A DNA stretch of 64,000 bases from SIG603 sp963621245 (GTDB lineage Bacteria; Bacillota; Clostridia; Oscillospirales; Acutalibacteraceae): contig CAVFCW010000001.1 in the NCBI GenBank assembly GCA_963621245.1, positions 1 to 64,000 on the forward strand, read 5' to 3'. The translations under genes and the position numbers were made by a program. Each line of letters opens with the position of its first letter. Positions within the stretch are counted from its first letter, which is position 1. Shown here piece by piece: positions 39,817 to 49,434 of the stretch. Under the pieces are notes generated by a model. That model searched no databases and had not been told where the DNA came from. It saw nothing but the letters and a program-made list of their open reading frames with translations.

Positions 39817-41433
39817 TTATTCGTAAGCGACTTCTATTCCGCTTTCTTCGGCACGTTTAACAAGGCTTCCGATCGGAGATTGGTCGCTTTCATTCTTCTC
39901 TGCGACTTTTTCGCCCTTATATGGGCCGAGGTTATACTGTCTGCCCGTCACATCGAAGATTATTTCTCTTATTTTCTTTCTCTTGCCTGCGTCTCTCAAG
40001 AGAGCGAATGCAATTTCTTTTGCATCGACAAGAATATATTTACCGCTGAAATAAGCGTGAGAGCCCGAAAAAGCCGCACCCGACGAGGGATAAATCTCGC
40101 CTATTCTCTCGACAACCTCATCCCACTGCTCAAACGGAGTGACCTCACCGCCCAAAGCGGCATTCGCCTTAACGGGTTCGCTCGTGTTTGTCTCTTCATT
40201 CTTGGAAGAAACATCGGTTTTCTCTTTGCTTTCGGCGTTTTCGCTTTGATGTGCTTTGACCGACTTCTCGGCTTTTACTCCCGCCGGCATTCCCTTTTCG
40301 AGCGCCTCTATTCTTCTGATGAGGGCATCGGAAGTGGAATCAAGCTCCGGCGAGCAAAGACGCACAAAAGCCATCTCGGCTTCGACTCTTTGACTGCCGC
40401 CCGACATTCTGTCCATTGCCGTGCGGAAAACATCCATGGCGTGAAGCACCGTGGCAAGAGTAACAGAAACTGCCTGTTTCTCAAACTCGGCAAATTCCGA
40501 CTCTGAGGCATTCACCATACTTTTTAGGGTATCGCCCTTCGGCATGGTTTTTATCAGCATGAGACGTCTGAAATGGTCTGCCATCTCCTCTAAAAGTCTC
40601 TGCATGTCCTTTGAGTTTGAATTGAGCTTATTGATAATTTCAAGTGCGGAAGCGGTATTTTGCGTTCTTATGCACTCGGCTAAATCGAAGAGATAGCTGC
40701 TGTCGGCAATTCCGACCGTCTCGTTAACGGTCTCCTCCGTCACATCACTGCTTCTTGAAAGGCACTGATCGAGTATCGAGAGAGCGTCTCGCATTCCGCC
40801 GTCGGCAACTCGTGCGATTTTGAGTGCCGCCGCGTGGCTTATCGTAACATTCTCCTGTTCGCAAACCCATTCGAGTCTGCCGGCTATTGCCTCGGGAGTT
40901 ATACGCTTGAAATCGAAGCGCTGGCATCTCGACAAAATGGTTGGGAGAAGCTTGTGCACCTCGGTTGTGGCAAGAATGAAAATAACGTGCTCGGGCGGCT
41001 CTTCAAGCGTTTTCAAAAGCGCATTGAACGCAGATGCCGAGAGCATGTGCACCTCATCGATTATATACACACGGTATTTTGCCTCGCTCGGCGTGAAATT
41101 AATTTCCTCGATAATCGAGCGAACGGAGTCGACGCCCGTGTTTGAAGCGGCGTCAATCTCGACAACATCGAGTATACTGCCGTTTTCGATACCCTTACAG
41201 GTCTCGCATTCACAGCACGGATCGCCGTTTACGGGGTGAAGACAGTTCACAGCCTTGGCGAGAATTTTCGCACAGGTTGTTTTTCCCGTTCCTCTTGAGC
41301 CCGTGAAAAGGTAAGCGTGAGAAACTCTGCCCGCGATAAGCTCGTTTTTGAGAGTTTCCGTCACCTGAGGCTGACCCACAACGTCGGCAAGCTTTGAAGG
41401 ACGATATTTTCTGTATAATACCTTGTATGCCAC
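39817..41433 (-). CDS. dnaX: DNA polymerase III subunit gamma/tau (538 aa)
   Basis: The clamp-loader motor. Walker A is GSRGTGKT (residues 45-52), the zinc module has Cys64, 73, 76 and 79, and the DEVH-type Walker B is YIIDEVHMLS. Domain III follows, then a Lys/Glu/Ser-rich linker and a C-terminal tau part. The GTG start at 41433 has a GGAGG site; an upstream frame to 41511 runs into the SRP RNA gene and is rejected. Confidence 0.96.
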   Translation of the reverse strand: MAYKVLYRKYRPSKLADVVGQPQVTETLKNELIAGRVSHAYLFTGSRGTGKTTCAKILAKAVNCLHPVNGDPCCECETCKGIENGSILDVVEIDAASNTGVDSVRSIIEEINFTPSEAKYRVYIIDEVHMLSASAFNALLKTLEEPPEHVIFILATTEVHKLLPTILSRCQRFDFKRITPEAIAGRLEWVCEQENVTISHAAALKIARVADGGMRDALSILDQCLSRSSDVTEETVNETVGIADSSYLFDLAECIRTQNTASALEIINKLNSNSKDMQRLLEEMADHFRRLMLIKTMPKGDTLKSMVNASESEFAEFEKQAVSVTLATVLHAMDVFRTAMDRMSGGSQRVEAEMAFVRLCSPELDSTSDALIRRIEALEKGMPAGVKAEKSVKAHQSENAESKEKTDVSSKNEETNTSEPVKANAALGGEVTPFEQWDEVVERIGEIYPSSGAAFSGSHAYFSGKYILVDAKEIAFALLRDAGKRKKIREIIFDVTGRQYNLGPYKGEKVAEKNESDQSPIGSLVKRAEESGIEVAYE

Positions 41434-41463
41434 TTTAGCCGCCTCCGTTTTCCTAACAAAAAA

Positions 41464-41630
41464 GGTAAGCCGTGAGTCCGAAGAATATGTGAACGGACAG
41501 GCACCCTGCATCGCACGGTCAAATCCGCTTAATGCTGCTCGGTTCCCCGCCTGACATGGTTCACGGCAGTCCGTCGTACAGACCTATCCGCCCGCATATT
41601 CCACGGCAAACGCCGCTTACCTCTTATTGC
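41464..41630 (-). ncRNA. ffs: Signal recognition particle RNA (4.5S/SRP RNA)
   Basis: The conserved helix 8 region is clear on the minus strand: ATGTCAGGCGGGGAACC then GAGCAGCATTAAG. The flanks pair over a long rod (GAATATG...CATATTC, GGTAAGC...GCTTACC), and a T-run follows the 3' end at 41458-41463. The RNA binds Ffh and targets membrane proteins. Ends are approximate by a few bases. It lies upstream of dnaX, a frequent arrangement. Confidence 0.9.
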
Positions 41631-41716
41631 TTTTTTAAGCATTACGATTATACAACAATCGTTTTATAATTTCAAGAACTTTTTGTGAATTTTGATTGAT
41701 TTGCCCTTAGAGTGCA

Positions 41717-41742
41717 CAGAAAGGGCGGATTTTTCCGCCCCT
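41717..41742 (-). terminator. Terminator after the GNAT gene
   Basis: Minus-strand stem GGGCGG / CCGCCC with TTTCTGT following the stop at 41746. Confidence 0.75.
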
Positions 41743-41745
41743 TTT

Positions 41746-42258
41746 TCAGTCATTAATTATCTTCTCGTAAGCAAATCTTTCGGTACCGTCGTCAATCGTG
41801 ATAATACCGCAGTACTCGTATCCGTTTTTGAGTATGGTGTGCTGCATGCCGAGGTTATCCCTGTGAGTATCAATTCTTGCGCTTTTAATGCCGTTTTCTC
41901 TGCAAATTTTCTCGCAGTAACGCATGTATTTACTTGCCGCACCTTTGTTTCTGAAATCGGGATGAACCGCCACACGGTGAAGCGTGCCGTATTCATTTAG
42001 GTTTGTTTTCCACTCTCCCTCACGGATGACGTCATAAGTGTGGTCGTGTCCCAAAATCAATGCCGCATAAGCGAAAACCGTTCCGTTCTCCTCGCCTACC
42101 AAAGCCACGCCGTTATTTAAATCCGCAAGAAAAGTCTCACGGTTCGGCGTGCCAGTCTGCCACTGGTCAATGCTGGCATTTTTCATGCCCATTCTGCAAA
42201 GTGAAAAAATCTCGCTCACTCTGTCGGCGTCACTTATAACCGCTTTTCTTATAACCAT
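41746..42258 (-). CDS. GNAT-family N-acetyltransferase (170 aa)
   Basis: The GNAT core is visible: VALVGEENGTVFAYAALI, then RVAVHPDFRNKGAASKYM (acetyl-CoA pyrophosphate loop, R-N-K-G-A) and a C-terminal YEYCGIITIDDGTERFAYEK. It is soluble; the substrate is unknown. Own ribosome site GGAGG and its own terminator suggest a single-gene transcript. Confidence 0.85.
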   Translation of the reverse strand: MVIRKAVISDADRVSEIFSLCRMGMKNASIDQWQTGTPNRETFLADLNNGVALVGEENGTVFAYAALILGHDHTYDVIREGEWKTNLNEYGTLHRVAVHPDFRNKGAASKYMRYCEKICRENGIKSARIDTHRDNLGMQHTILKNGYEYCGIITIDDGTERFAYEKIIND

Positions 42259-42283
42259 AGTTTGCCTCCTTTATAAAGCGATG

Positions 42284-42315
42284 AAGAAAAAGACCCGTGT
42301 TTTCCACAGGTCTTT
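42284..42315 (-). terminator. Terminator after lysA
   Basis: Minus-strand stem AAGACCTGTGG / CACGGGTCTT followed by TTTTCTTC. Confidence 0.75.
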
Positions 42316-42330
42316 GTTTGCAGTTTAAAA

Positions 42331-43593
42331 TTACCAGACGAGAGTAGCAAAGTAATCGTCGGGGGTCTCGGCTCTTCTCATCATGGTCACGCTGCCGTCC
42401 TCACCTAAAAGAAGCTCGGCACTTCTCAGGCGGCCGTTGTAGTTGTAGCCCATTGAGAAACCGTGAGCGCCCGTATCGTGAATTGCGAGAAGATCGCCCA
42501 TGTCGATTTTCGGGAGCATTCTGTCCACAGCGAATTTATCGCAGTTTTCGCAAAGCGAACCGACAACATCGTATTTCTCGGTGCAGGGAGCGCTCTCCTT
42601 GCCGAGAACCGTGATGTGGTGGTATGAGCCGTAAACTGCGGGTCTCATAAGGTTAGCGGCACAAGCATCAACGCCGATATATTCCTTATATATGTGTTTC
42701 TCGTGAATTGCTCTTGTGATAAGCATGCCGTTGGGAGCAAGCATATATCTTCCCATCTCGGTGAATATGGAAACATCTCCCATACCGGCAGGGACAAGAA
42801 CCTCGTCATAAACCTTGTGCACGCCCTCGCCGATAGCGAAAATATCGTTCTTTGGCTGTTCGGGTTTGTAGTCAACTCCTACGCCGCCGGAAAGATTGAT
42901 GAACTTAATGTCGCAACCGGTCGCCTCGTGAAGCTCGACCGCAAGCTCGAAGAGCTGCTTTGCGAGTGCGGGATAGTAGTCGTTAGAAACTGTGTTTGAA
43001 GCAAGGAAAGAGTGAATGCCGAAAACCTCGGCGCCCATCTCCTTGAGCGTCTTGAAAGCCTCGAAAAGCTGGGGCTTGGTCATGCCGTACTTTGAGTCGC
43101 CGGGGTTATCCATAACCTGGAAGCCCTCTTTGCTCTCGCCCAGAGTGAAAACTCCGCCCGGATTGTATCGGCAGGAAATCACCTTGGGGATGTATCCGAT
43201 AGTTTCCTTTAAGAAAGGAATGTGAGTGATATCGTCAAGATTGATAATTGCGCCAAGCTCAGCCGCTTTAACATACTCCTCTGCGGGAGTTTCGTTTGAC
43301 GAGAACATAATCTCGTGGCCCGAAAAGCCGCATCTGTCGCTCATCATAAGCTCCGTAAGGCTCGAGCAGTCAACGCCGCAGCCCTCTTCGTGCAAAATTT
43401 TGAGTATGCCCGGTGTGGGAGTTGCCTTAACCGCAAAATACTCCTTGAAGCCTTTGTTCCAGGAGAACGCCTTGTTCACGTTTCTTGCGGTCTCACGAAT
43501 GCCCTTTTCATCGTAAACGTGAAACGGGGTGGGATAAACGGCTGCAATCTCTTCAGCCTTTTCTTTTGTCAAAAAAGGAATCTTCTCTGCCAT
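42331..43593 (-). CDS. lysA: Diaminopimelate decarboxylase-like PLP enzyme (420 aa)
   Basis: Fold-type III decarboxylase: PLP lysine K56 in YFAVKATPTP, the HSFLASN and NLSGGVGVDY phosphate-binding regions, EMGRYMLAPNG, and the active-site Cys of GSLCENCDKFA. It would make lysine from meso-diaminopimelate. The sequence is somewhat divergent from the best-known LysA group, so a related substrate (e.g. carboxynorspermidine) cannot be fully excluded, but the CEN motif and length favour LysA. Confidence 0.85.
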   Translation of the reverse strand: MAEKIPFLTKEKAEEIAAVYPTPFHVYDEKGIRETARNVNKAFSWNKGFKEYFAVKATPTPGILKILHEEGCGVDCSSLTELMMSDRCGFSGHEIMFSSNETPAEEYVKAAELGAIINLDDITHIPFLKETIGYIPKVISCRYNPGGVFTLGESKEGFQVMDNPGDSKYGMTKPQLFEAFKTLKEMGAEVFGIHSFLASNTVSNDYYPALAKQLFELAVELHEATGCDIKFINLSGGVGVDYKPEQPKNDIFAIGEGVHKVYDEVLVPAGMGDVSIFTEMGRYMLAPNGMLITRAIHEKHIYKEYIGVDACAANLMRPAVYGSYHHITVLGKESAPCTEKYDVVGSLCENCDKFAVDRMLPKIDMGDLLAIHDTGAHGFSMGYNYNGRLRSAELLLGEDGSVTMMRRAETPDDYFATLVW

Positions 43594-43726
43594 TTTTCTT
43601 CTCTTCTTTCTTATATTCTGATAAAAATAAAATTTGACTTATCAAAAAACTTTTACTGTGCTAAACGGTTAAAATAATCCGTGTTTGTATTGTATCAGCA
43701 AATCGCACGGTTAGCAATAGTTAATT

Positions 43727-44176
43727 TTATTTTTTGAGCTTCTTTCTCATACGAATGTGAGGAATTCCGTCCTCCAAAAATTCCTCGCCGAATGTGCCAA
43801 AGCCGAATTTTTCGTAAAACCCCACTGCATAAACCTGTGCTTCAAGATAAATTTCCCGTACAGGAGTTGTTTTATTGAGTTCTTCCGCTCTTTTAAGTGC
43901 GGCTTCCATCACTTCTTTCGCAAAGCCCTTTCCCCTTTCTACGCTTAGCACTCTACCGATTTGAATGCAGTTTTCGTCCCTAAAGAAAAGCCTTAAGTAG
44001 GCTAGAATTTCCCCTTCGTCATTCGCCAAAAAGATGTGACGGCTTAAAAGGTCAGTATCGTCAACCTCATTATAAGGGCAACTTTGCTCCACAACGAAAA
44101 CATCAACTCTCGCTTTGTAAATCTCAAAAAGCTCCTTTGTTTCAAGTTCCGAAAATAGTTTTGATTTAAGCTCCAT
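43727..44176 (-). CDS. GNAT acetyltransferase, ElaA-like (149 aa)
   Basis: The pattern LFEIYKARVDVFVVEQSCPY and EVDDTDLLSRHIFLAND is typical of ElaA-type GNATs; the acetyl-CoA loop is RVLSVERGKGFAKEVMEAAL. Substrate unknown. The intergenic 44177-44590 downstream of its start holds the V-ATPase promoter and no gene. Confidence 0.85.
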   Translation of the reverse strand: MELKSKLFSELETKELFEIYKARVDVFVVEQSCPYNEVDDTDLLSRHIFLANDEGEILAYLRLFFRDENCIQIGRVLSVERGKGFAKEVMEAALKRAEELNKTTPVREIYLEAQVYAVGFYEKFGFGTFGEEFLEDGIPHIRMRKKLKK

Positions 44177-44442
44177 ATTTCACCTAAATGTTATCAAATT
44201 ATGAATTTTTCTTTAAATAATTGACCATCGGTCATTTTCGCCTTGACTTTTTCTTTCGATAATCATACAATCGAAATATAAATGACTTTTGGTCAGAATT
44301 TTGTCGTTTATCTTTACACTTGTATTTTGAATTGTACCGATATTTTCACGCCTTTGCAACAAAAAGAGGTAAATATCGCAGTCCTTATTATTTAATATCG
44401 GCAATATTGATAGTGTTTCCACAAAAATAATATCGATTATCA

Positions 44443-44471
44443 TTGAATTTTGTGCAACAAAGATATATAAT
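44443..44471 (+). promoter_or_regulatory. Probable promoter of the V-ATPase operon
   Basis: TTGAAT (44443-44448) and TATAAT (44466-44471), 17-bp spacer, 120 bases before the first gene, in a 414-base gap without another gene. The long AT-rich leader has no obvious riboswitch. Confidence 0.65.
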
Positions 44472-44590
44472 GTGTAATGTAATTATTTAATATGTAATTA
44501 ATGATTAAGCATAACTAACCGCAAGATATATTCCATAATTGTTGACTGCACATTATTAATTATGAAAAAAGTTAGGAAAGGTGTGATATT

Positions 44591-44902
44591 TTGGCAAAAA
44601 ATACAGTCGATGCCGTTAAGGCGGCAGAAGCCGAAGCGAACGCAATAATCGAAAAAGCGAAAGCGGACGCCAAAGAGATAATCGAAAAGGCTAAAGCGGA
44701 CGCCAAGCAAATTATCGAGAATTCGACTGCGAACGCCTCAAAGGGTCAAAGCGAGAAAAAGCTTGACGCACAAAAGAAAGCCGAAGAGATTAAATCGGCA
44801 GAAAAAAAGGATTTTGAAGCTCAAAAAGACGCATTGAAGCAAAAAGCCGCCGAGAAGCAGGCGGAAGCCGAAAAAGCGATAATCGATATAATTCTGAGCT
44901 GA
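44591..44902 (+). CDS. V-type ATPase peripheral stalk subunit G/H (102 aa)
   Basis: A single long, Ala/Lys/Glu-rich coiled coil (AEAEANAIIEKAKADAKEII, repeated) forms the peripheral stalk with subunit E. The start is TTG at 44591 with an AAAGGTGTGA site. First gene of the operon; order H-I-K-E-C-F-A-B-D is standard for clostridial enzymes. Confidence 0.88.
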   Translation: MAKNTVDAVKAAEAEANAIIEKAKADAKEIIEKAKADAKQIIENSTANASKGQSEKKLDAQKKAEEIKSAEKKDFEAQKDALKQKAAEKQAEAEKAIIDIILS

Positions 44903-44936
44903 AAAACCGCACTCCAAAACAAAAGGAGGTATGTTA

Positions 44937-46955
44937 ATGGCGGTACTGCCTATGAAAAAAATCAGTATTTATGGGCTGAAGCGTAACCGCAAGCAAATTC
45001 TTGAGCTTATTCAGCGTCGGGGCGTAATCGAGATAAAAAACGATAAGCCGGACGACAGCGGAATTTTCTCAAAAACCGACACAAAGCAAGCAATCGGACA
45101 GTTTGAATCGAGCATAAAAAGCCTTAAAAATGCCGTTTCAACACTCGATTCCGTTCAAAAGCCCGAGGGCGGACTTCTTTCTTCACTGAACGGCAAAAAG
45201 GAAATCACCCTCGATGAATGGAACGAAATTGCCGAGGGCGCCTCGTCGGTGCTCAAAACAGCATCGCGCATAAATAACTGTGCAAAAAAAATTGCCGACT
45301 CAAAGTCGGACAAAGTTAAATACGAAACTCAAATCGAATCCTTAAAGCCGTGGGTGGGTCTCGACGTCTCCATGAGAACAAAAGAGACCGACTCCTCAAA
45401 AATTTTCATCGGAACGCTACCCGATGACTATGACGAATTAAAGCTCAAAACGGCTCTCGCAAAGGAACTGCCAAACGTTGACGCACTCGACTGCGAGATA
45501 ATAAGCCATTCTTCCCAGATGAGCTGTGTTTTCGTCATTTGTCACGTAAACTTTGCAGAGGAGACCGAAGCGGCGCTGAGATCCTTGGGATTCTCTTATC
45601 CGCCGTCACCCAGCAAGCAGTCGCCCTCGGAGAGAATTAAAATTCTCGAAGAGAGACTTAAAGTTTGCGATGAAATTGCGGCAAAATACGAAAACGAGAT
45701 TAAATCACTTCTGCCCGAGCGTGAAAAGCTTCTCTGCACCATAGATTACTTCACCATGAGAAGCGACAAATACGAGGTTCTGGGCAAACTTAATCAAAGC
45801 GCACACGTCTTTATCATATCGGGATTTATTCCGACGGAAGACGCCGTTTCGCTCAAAAACGAGCTTGAAAGCAAGTTTGCCGCTTTTGTCGAGCTGCAAG
45901 AGCCGACAGAAGACGACAAGGTGCCCGTCAAGCTTAAAAACAACAAATTCTCCGAGCCCGTGGAATCCGTTATTGAATCTTACAGTATGCCCGGCAAGGG
46001 CGAGATGGACCCCACGGCAATCACTTCGATATTCTATTATTTCCTATTCGGAATGATGCTTTCCGATGCGGCTTACGGCCTCATTATGGTCATAGCAACA
46101 TCGATAGTACTTTTAAAATTCAAAAACCTCGAACCGGGCATGAAGAAATTCATGAAGCTTTTCTTCTACTGCGGAATTTCAACCACATTCTGGGGCTTTA
46201 TGTTCGGCTCGTTCTTCGGCGACGCGATTGATGTTGTTGCTCAGACGTTCTTCGGCTATTCGGGCCCCTCGCTCACTCCGTGCCTCTGGTTCGCCCCGAT
46301 AGACAAGCCGATGAAACTGCTTGTTTTCTCGTTCTTGCTCGGCATTATCCACCTCTTTGCGGGTCTTGCGTGCAGTGCCTACCAGAGCATTAAATCGGGA
46401 CATATTCTTGACGCCGTTTATGACGTACTGATGTGGTATCTGTTAATCGGCGGACTTTTACTCGTTCTTCTTTCAATGGATATGTTCACCTCCATGACGG
46501 GAATAAGCTTCACTCTCTCGCACGTTTGGACTCAAATCGGAACCGTTATGGCTTTAATCGGCGCACTCGGAGTGATACTCTTCGGCGGCAGAGAATCGAA
46601 AAATCCCGCCAAGCGTCTTTTAAAAGGTCTTTACGCACTTTACGGCGTTTCAAGCTGGCTTTCCGATATTCTCTCCTACTCGAGACTTCTCGCACTCGGA
46701 CTTGCAACGGGCGTTATTGCTCAGGTTTTCAACAAAATGGGCTCAATGCTCGGCGGCGGCGTGGTCGGTGCGATAGTGTTCATTCTCGTGTTCCTTATCG
46801 GACAAACGCTCAACATCGGCATAAATGCCCTCGGCGCATATGTTCACTGCAACCGCTTGCAGTTTGTCGAGTTCTTCGGCAAGTTCTATAACGGCGGCGG
46901 CGAGAAATTCTCACCGTTCTCCGCAAACACAAAATACTTCAAAATCAAAAATTAA
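44937..46955 (+). CDS. ntpI: V-type ATPase subunit I (stator a-subunit, 672 aa)
   Basis: An N-terminal soluble coiled-coil half (residues 1-~340) is followed by about eight membrane helices (from ~365, YYFLFGMMLSDAAYGLIMVI). The essential Arg region is in SYSRLLALGLATGVIAQVFN. It forms the ion half-channels against the proteolipid ring. ATG 44937 is chosen because AGGAGG is 7 bases upstream; 44931 is too close. Confidence 0.95.
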   Translation: MAVLPMKKISIYGLKRNRKQILELIQRRGVIEIKNDKPDDSGIFSKTDTKQAIGQFESSIKSLKNAVSTLDSVQKPEGGLLSSLNGKKEITLDEWNEIAEGASSVLKTASRINNCAKKIADSKSDKVKYETQIESLKPWVGLDVSMRTKETDSSKIFIGTLPDDYDELKLKTALAKELPNVDALDCEIISHSSQMSCVFVICHVNFAEETEAALRSLGFSYPPSPSKQSPSERIKILEERLKVCDEIAAKYENEIKSLLPEREKLLCTIDYFTMRSDKYEVLGKLNQSAHVFIISGFIPTEDAVSLKNELESKFAAFVELQEPTEDDKVPVKLKNNKFSEPVESVIESYSMPGKGEMDPTAITSIFYYFLFGMMLSDAAYGLIMVIATSIVLLKFKNLEPGMKKFMKLFFYCGISTTFWGFMFGSFFGDAIDVVAQTFFGYSGPSLTPCLWFAPIDKPMKLLVFSFLLGIIHLFAGLACSAYQSIKSGHILDAVYDVLMWYLLIGGLLLVLLSMDMFTSMTGISFTLSHVWTQIGTVMALIGALGVILFGGRESKNPAKRLLKGLYALYGVSSWLSDILSYSRLLALGLATGVIAQVFNKMGSMLGGGVVGAIVFILVFLIGQTLNIGINALGAYVHCNRLQFVEFFGKFYNGGGEKFSPFSANTKYFKIKN

Positions 46956-46981
46956 CTGATTCCAGAAAGGATTTTATTATT

Positions 46982-47473
46982 ATGGCTATCTTAAATACAT
47001 TAGGTCTTCCTATTGCACTTCTCGGAGCGGCTATGGCAGCACTTCTCGGCGGTATCGGCTCGGCAATCGGCGTAGGCGACGCAGGTAAAGCCGCCGCCGG
47101 CGTTGTCACAGAGGATCCTTCTCTCTTCGGTAAGGTTCTTATTCTTCAGCTTCTTCCCGGTACTCAGGGCATTTACGGACTTTTAATCGCCTTCCTCACA
47201 CTCACTCAGATTGGTGTTCTCGGCGGCAGCGCAGACGTTTCTTTCGGCGCAGGCCTTGCATATTTCGCAGCTTGCATGCCTATGGCATTCGTCGGTCTCT
47301 GGTCGGCAAAAATGCAGGCAAAAGCTTCAATCGCATCCATCGGTCTTGTTGCAAAGAAACCCGATCAGTTCGGTAAATCCATGATCTTCCCCGCAATGGT
47401 TGAGACATACGCAGTTCTTGCACTTCTCGTTTCTCTTCTCTCGGTCATGAACATCTCTTCACTCGGACTTTAA
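46982..47473 (+). CDS. ntpK: V-type ATPase proteolipid subunit K (163 aa)
   Basis: Four membrane helices in a duplicated hairpin. The ion-binding carboxylate is Glu141 (MVETYAVLALL). Leu58, Thr61, Gln62 (LLPGTQGIYG) and Gln112 stand at the same spacing as the sodium ligands of Enterococcus hirae NtpK (L61, T64, Q65, Q110, E139), so the enzyme is predicted to move sodium. Confidence 0.95.
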   Translation: MAILNTLGLPIALLGAAMAALLGGIGSAIGVGDAGKAAAGVVTEDPSLFGKVLILQLLPGTQGIYGLLIAFLTLTQIGVLGGSADVSFGAGLAYFAACMPMAFVGLWSAKMQAKASIASIGLVAKKPDQFGKSMIFPAMVETYAVLALLVSLLSVMNISSLGL

Positions 47474-47516
47474 TCGCAAAACAACCGAATGAAAAACAAA
47501 CCGAAAGGAAACTAAA

Positions 47517-48098
47517 ATGGCAGGAATTGAGAGCATTACAAGCTTGATAATTGAAGAAGCTTCTTCCGATGCCGAGAAGATTTTGAGCGACGCAAAAAAG
47601 ACAGCCGAAAGCATTTTGGCGGACGCCGAGAAAACGGCAGCCGAAAAAGCCGCTTCGGCAGAAACAGCCGCACAAGCCGAAATAGATGATATTTTGGCAA
47701 GAGCGCAAAGCGCCGCCAAGCTTCAAAAGCGCCGTGATTTGCTCGCCGCAAAACAGGAGATTATATCCGAAACGGTTGAGAGCGCAAAAATGCGGCTTAT
47801 TAATCTTCCCGACGACGAATATTTTGAACTTCTTTACAAGCTTACGAAAAAATATCAAACCGGTGCAAACGGATTTTTCGCACTCGGCGCACGGGATCTT
47901 AAAAGAGTGCCCAAAGACTTTGAGACAAAACTCAAAGAAATTTCAGGCGGAAAATTGACTCTTTCAAAAGAACCCGCAAACATAAAAAACGGCTTTCTTC
48001 TTCTTTACGGCGGAATAGAAATCGGCGCAAGTTTCGATTCTCTCTTTGAAGAGAACAGCGAAAAAATCACCGATAAGGTGTCCGAGATTATATTCTGA
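47517..48098 (+). CDS. ntpE: V-type ATPase subunit E (193 aa)
   Basis: An N-terminal Ala/Glu-rich coiled coil (LIIEEASSDAEKILSDAKKT) and a C-terminal globular domain (GGIEIGASFDSLFEENSEKI). Pairs with the G/H subunit in the peripheral stalk. Confidence 0.92.
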   Translation: MAGIESITSLIIEEASSDAEKILSDAKKTAESILADAEKTAAEKAASAETAAQAEIDDILARAQSAAKLQKRRDLLAAKQEIISETVESAKMRLINLPDDEYFELLYKLTKKYQTGANGFFALGARDLKRVPKDFETKLKEISGGKLTLSKEPANIKNGFLLLYGGIEIGASFDSLFEENSEKITDKVSEIIF

Positions 48099-48131
48099 TT
48101 CAAGCAATAAAATCAAGAAGGAGGAAAGTCC

Positions 48132-49097
48132 ATGCGTGAAAATTACGCATATCAGGTAGCGCGCGTGAGAGTGAGAGAACTTTCACTTATGAGCTCACAG
48201 GATATCGAGCTTCTTTTGTCGTGCAAAAGCTATGATGAATGCATTCGTGTTCTTCACGACAAAGGCTGGGGCGACGGCACGGAAAAAATAGCCGAAGAAA
48301 TCTTCTCGTACGAGAACGACAAAACCCAGAGCTTCATCCACGAGCTTTTGGACGATCTCTCCGTCTTTGACGTTCTTCTCTACCCAATCGATTTCAATAA
48401 CCTCAAAGCCGCCGTCAAGCTTTCGTTCACGGGAAGCAAGGCGCACCGCGTCTTTAAAAAGGGCGGAACGGTCGACCCCGAGCTTATCGAAAAGGCTGTA
48501 AAGGAAAATGACTTTTCACTTCTCCCCGACCTTCTCGCAGAAACGGGCAAAAAGGCTATGAACACCATACTCACAACGAGAGACGGTCAGCTTTGCGATG
48601 TGATAATCGACAGAGCGTGCCTCGAGGCGGTGAGAAAAGCGGGTCACGAATCGGATGAGGAACTCGTCAAAGAATACGCAGACCTTAGCGTTGCTATTGC
48701 TGATATTAAAATAGCGGTACGATGCCAAAAGACAAGCAAAAGCCTAAACTTCATCACCGAGGCTCTCGCCCCGTGCGACAGCATAGATGTCTCCCGACTT
48801 TCTCAGGCGGCGGCAAAATCTCTCGATGATATTTACGCGCTCCTTTCACTCACGCCGTATTCTTCGTGCGTGGAAAAGCTTAAGGAGAGCACAACGGCAT
48901 TTGAAAAATGGTGCGACGACAAAATGATTGAGCTCATAAAAGAGCAAAAATCAAACCCGTTCACCTTGGGGCCGATAATGGCATACAGCATCGCAAGACA
49001 AAACGAAATAAACACCGTGAGAATTATTCTCTCGGGCAAGCTTAATCAAATTGATGACGAAATCATCAGAGAAAGACTGAGGGCCATGTATGTATAG
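48132..49097 (+). CDS. ntpC: V-type ATPase subunit C (central stalk cap, 321 aa)
   Basis: All-helical, three-lobed protein (YAYQVARVRVRELSLMSSQD..., NPFTLGPIMAYSIARQNEIN), typical of the C/d subunit linking the rotor shaft to the proteolipid ring. It overlaps subunit F by 8 bases. Confidence 0.92.
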   Translation: MRENYAYQVARVRVRELSLMSSQDIELLLSCKSYDECIRVLHDKGWGDGTEKIAEEIFSYENDKTQSFIHELLDDLSVFDVLLYPIDFNNLKAAVKLSFTGSKAHRVFKKGGTVDPELIEKAVKENDFSLLPDLLAETGKKAMNTILTTRDGQLCDVIIDRACLEAVRKAGHESDEELVKEYADLSVAIADIKIAVRCQKTSKSLNFITEALAPCDSIDVSRLSQAAAKSLDDIYALLSLTPYSSCVEKLKESTTAFEKWCDDKMIELIKEQKSNPFTLGPIMAYSIARQNEINTVRIILSGKLNQIDDEIIRERLRAMYV

Positions 49098-49410
49098 AAT
49101 AGCTGTTTTGGGAGATCGTGACAGCATATACGGCTTTGCGGCTCTGGGGCTCGATGTTTTCCCCGTCACAAACGAGGACGAGGGCAAAGAGACCTTAAAA
49201 AAGCTTGCCGAGGGCGAATATGCGGTAATCTACATAACAGAGGGCTTGGCGGCGGAGCTTGAACACGAGCTTGACCACTTCAAAGAGCTGCCTTTGCCTG
49301 CAATAATCCCCATCCCCGGCGTTACGGGTAACACGGGAATGGGCATAAAAATGGTCAAAAAGAGTGTGGAACAGGCAGTCGGATCTGATATTATATTCGG
49401 CGACGCCTAA
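49090..49410 (+). CDS. ntpG: V-type ATPase subunit F (106 aa)
   Basis: A small Rossmann-like protein, MYRIAVLGDRDSIYGFAALG ... PAIIPIPGVTGNTGMGIKMV, typical of the F subunit on the central shaft. Starts inside the end of subunit C. Confidence 0.93.
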   Translation: MYRIAVLGDRDSIYGFAALGLDVFPVTNEDEGKETLKKLAEGEYAVIYITEGLAAELEHELDHFKELPLPAIIPIPGVTGNTGMGIKMVKKSVEQAVGSDIIFGDA

Positions 49411-49434
49411 GCAAACGAAAGGAAAAAATGCAAA

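Noticed and set aside
44213..44443. 76-codon minus-strand frame in the V-ATPase promoter gap
   Set aside because: No ribosome site, AT-driven composition, and it overlaps regulatory DNA of the divergent operon.
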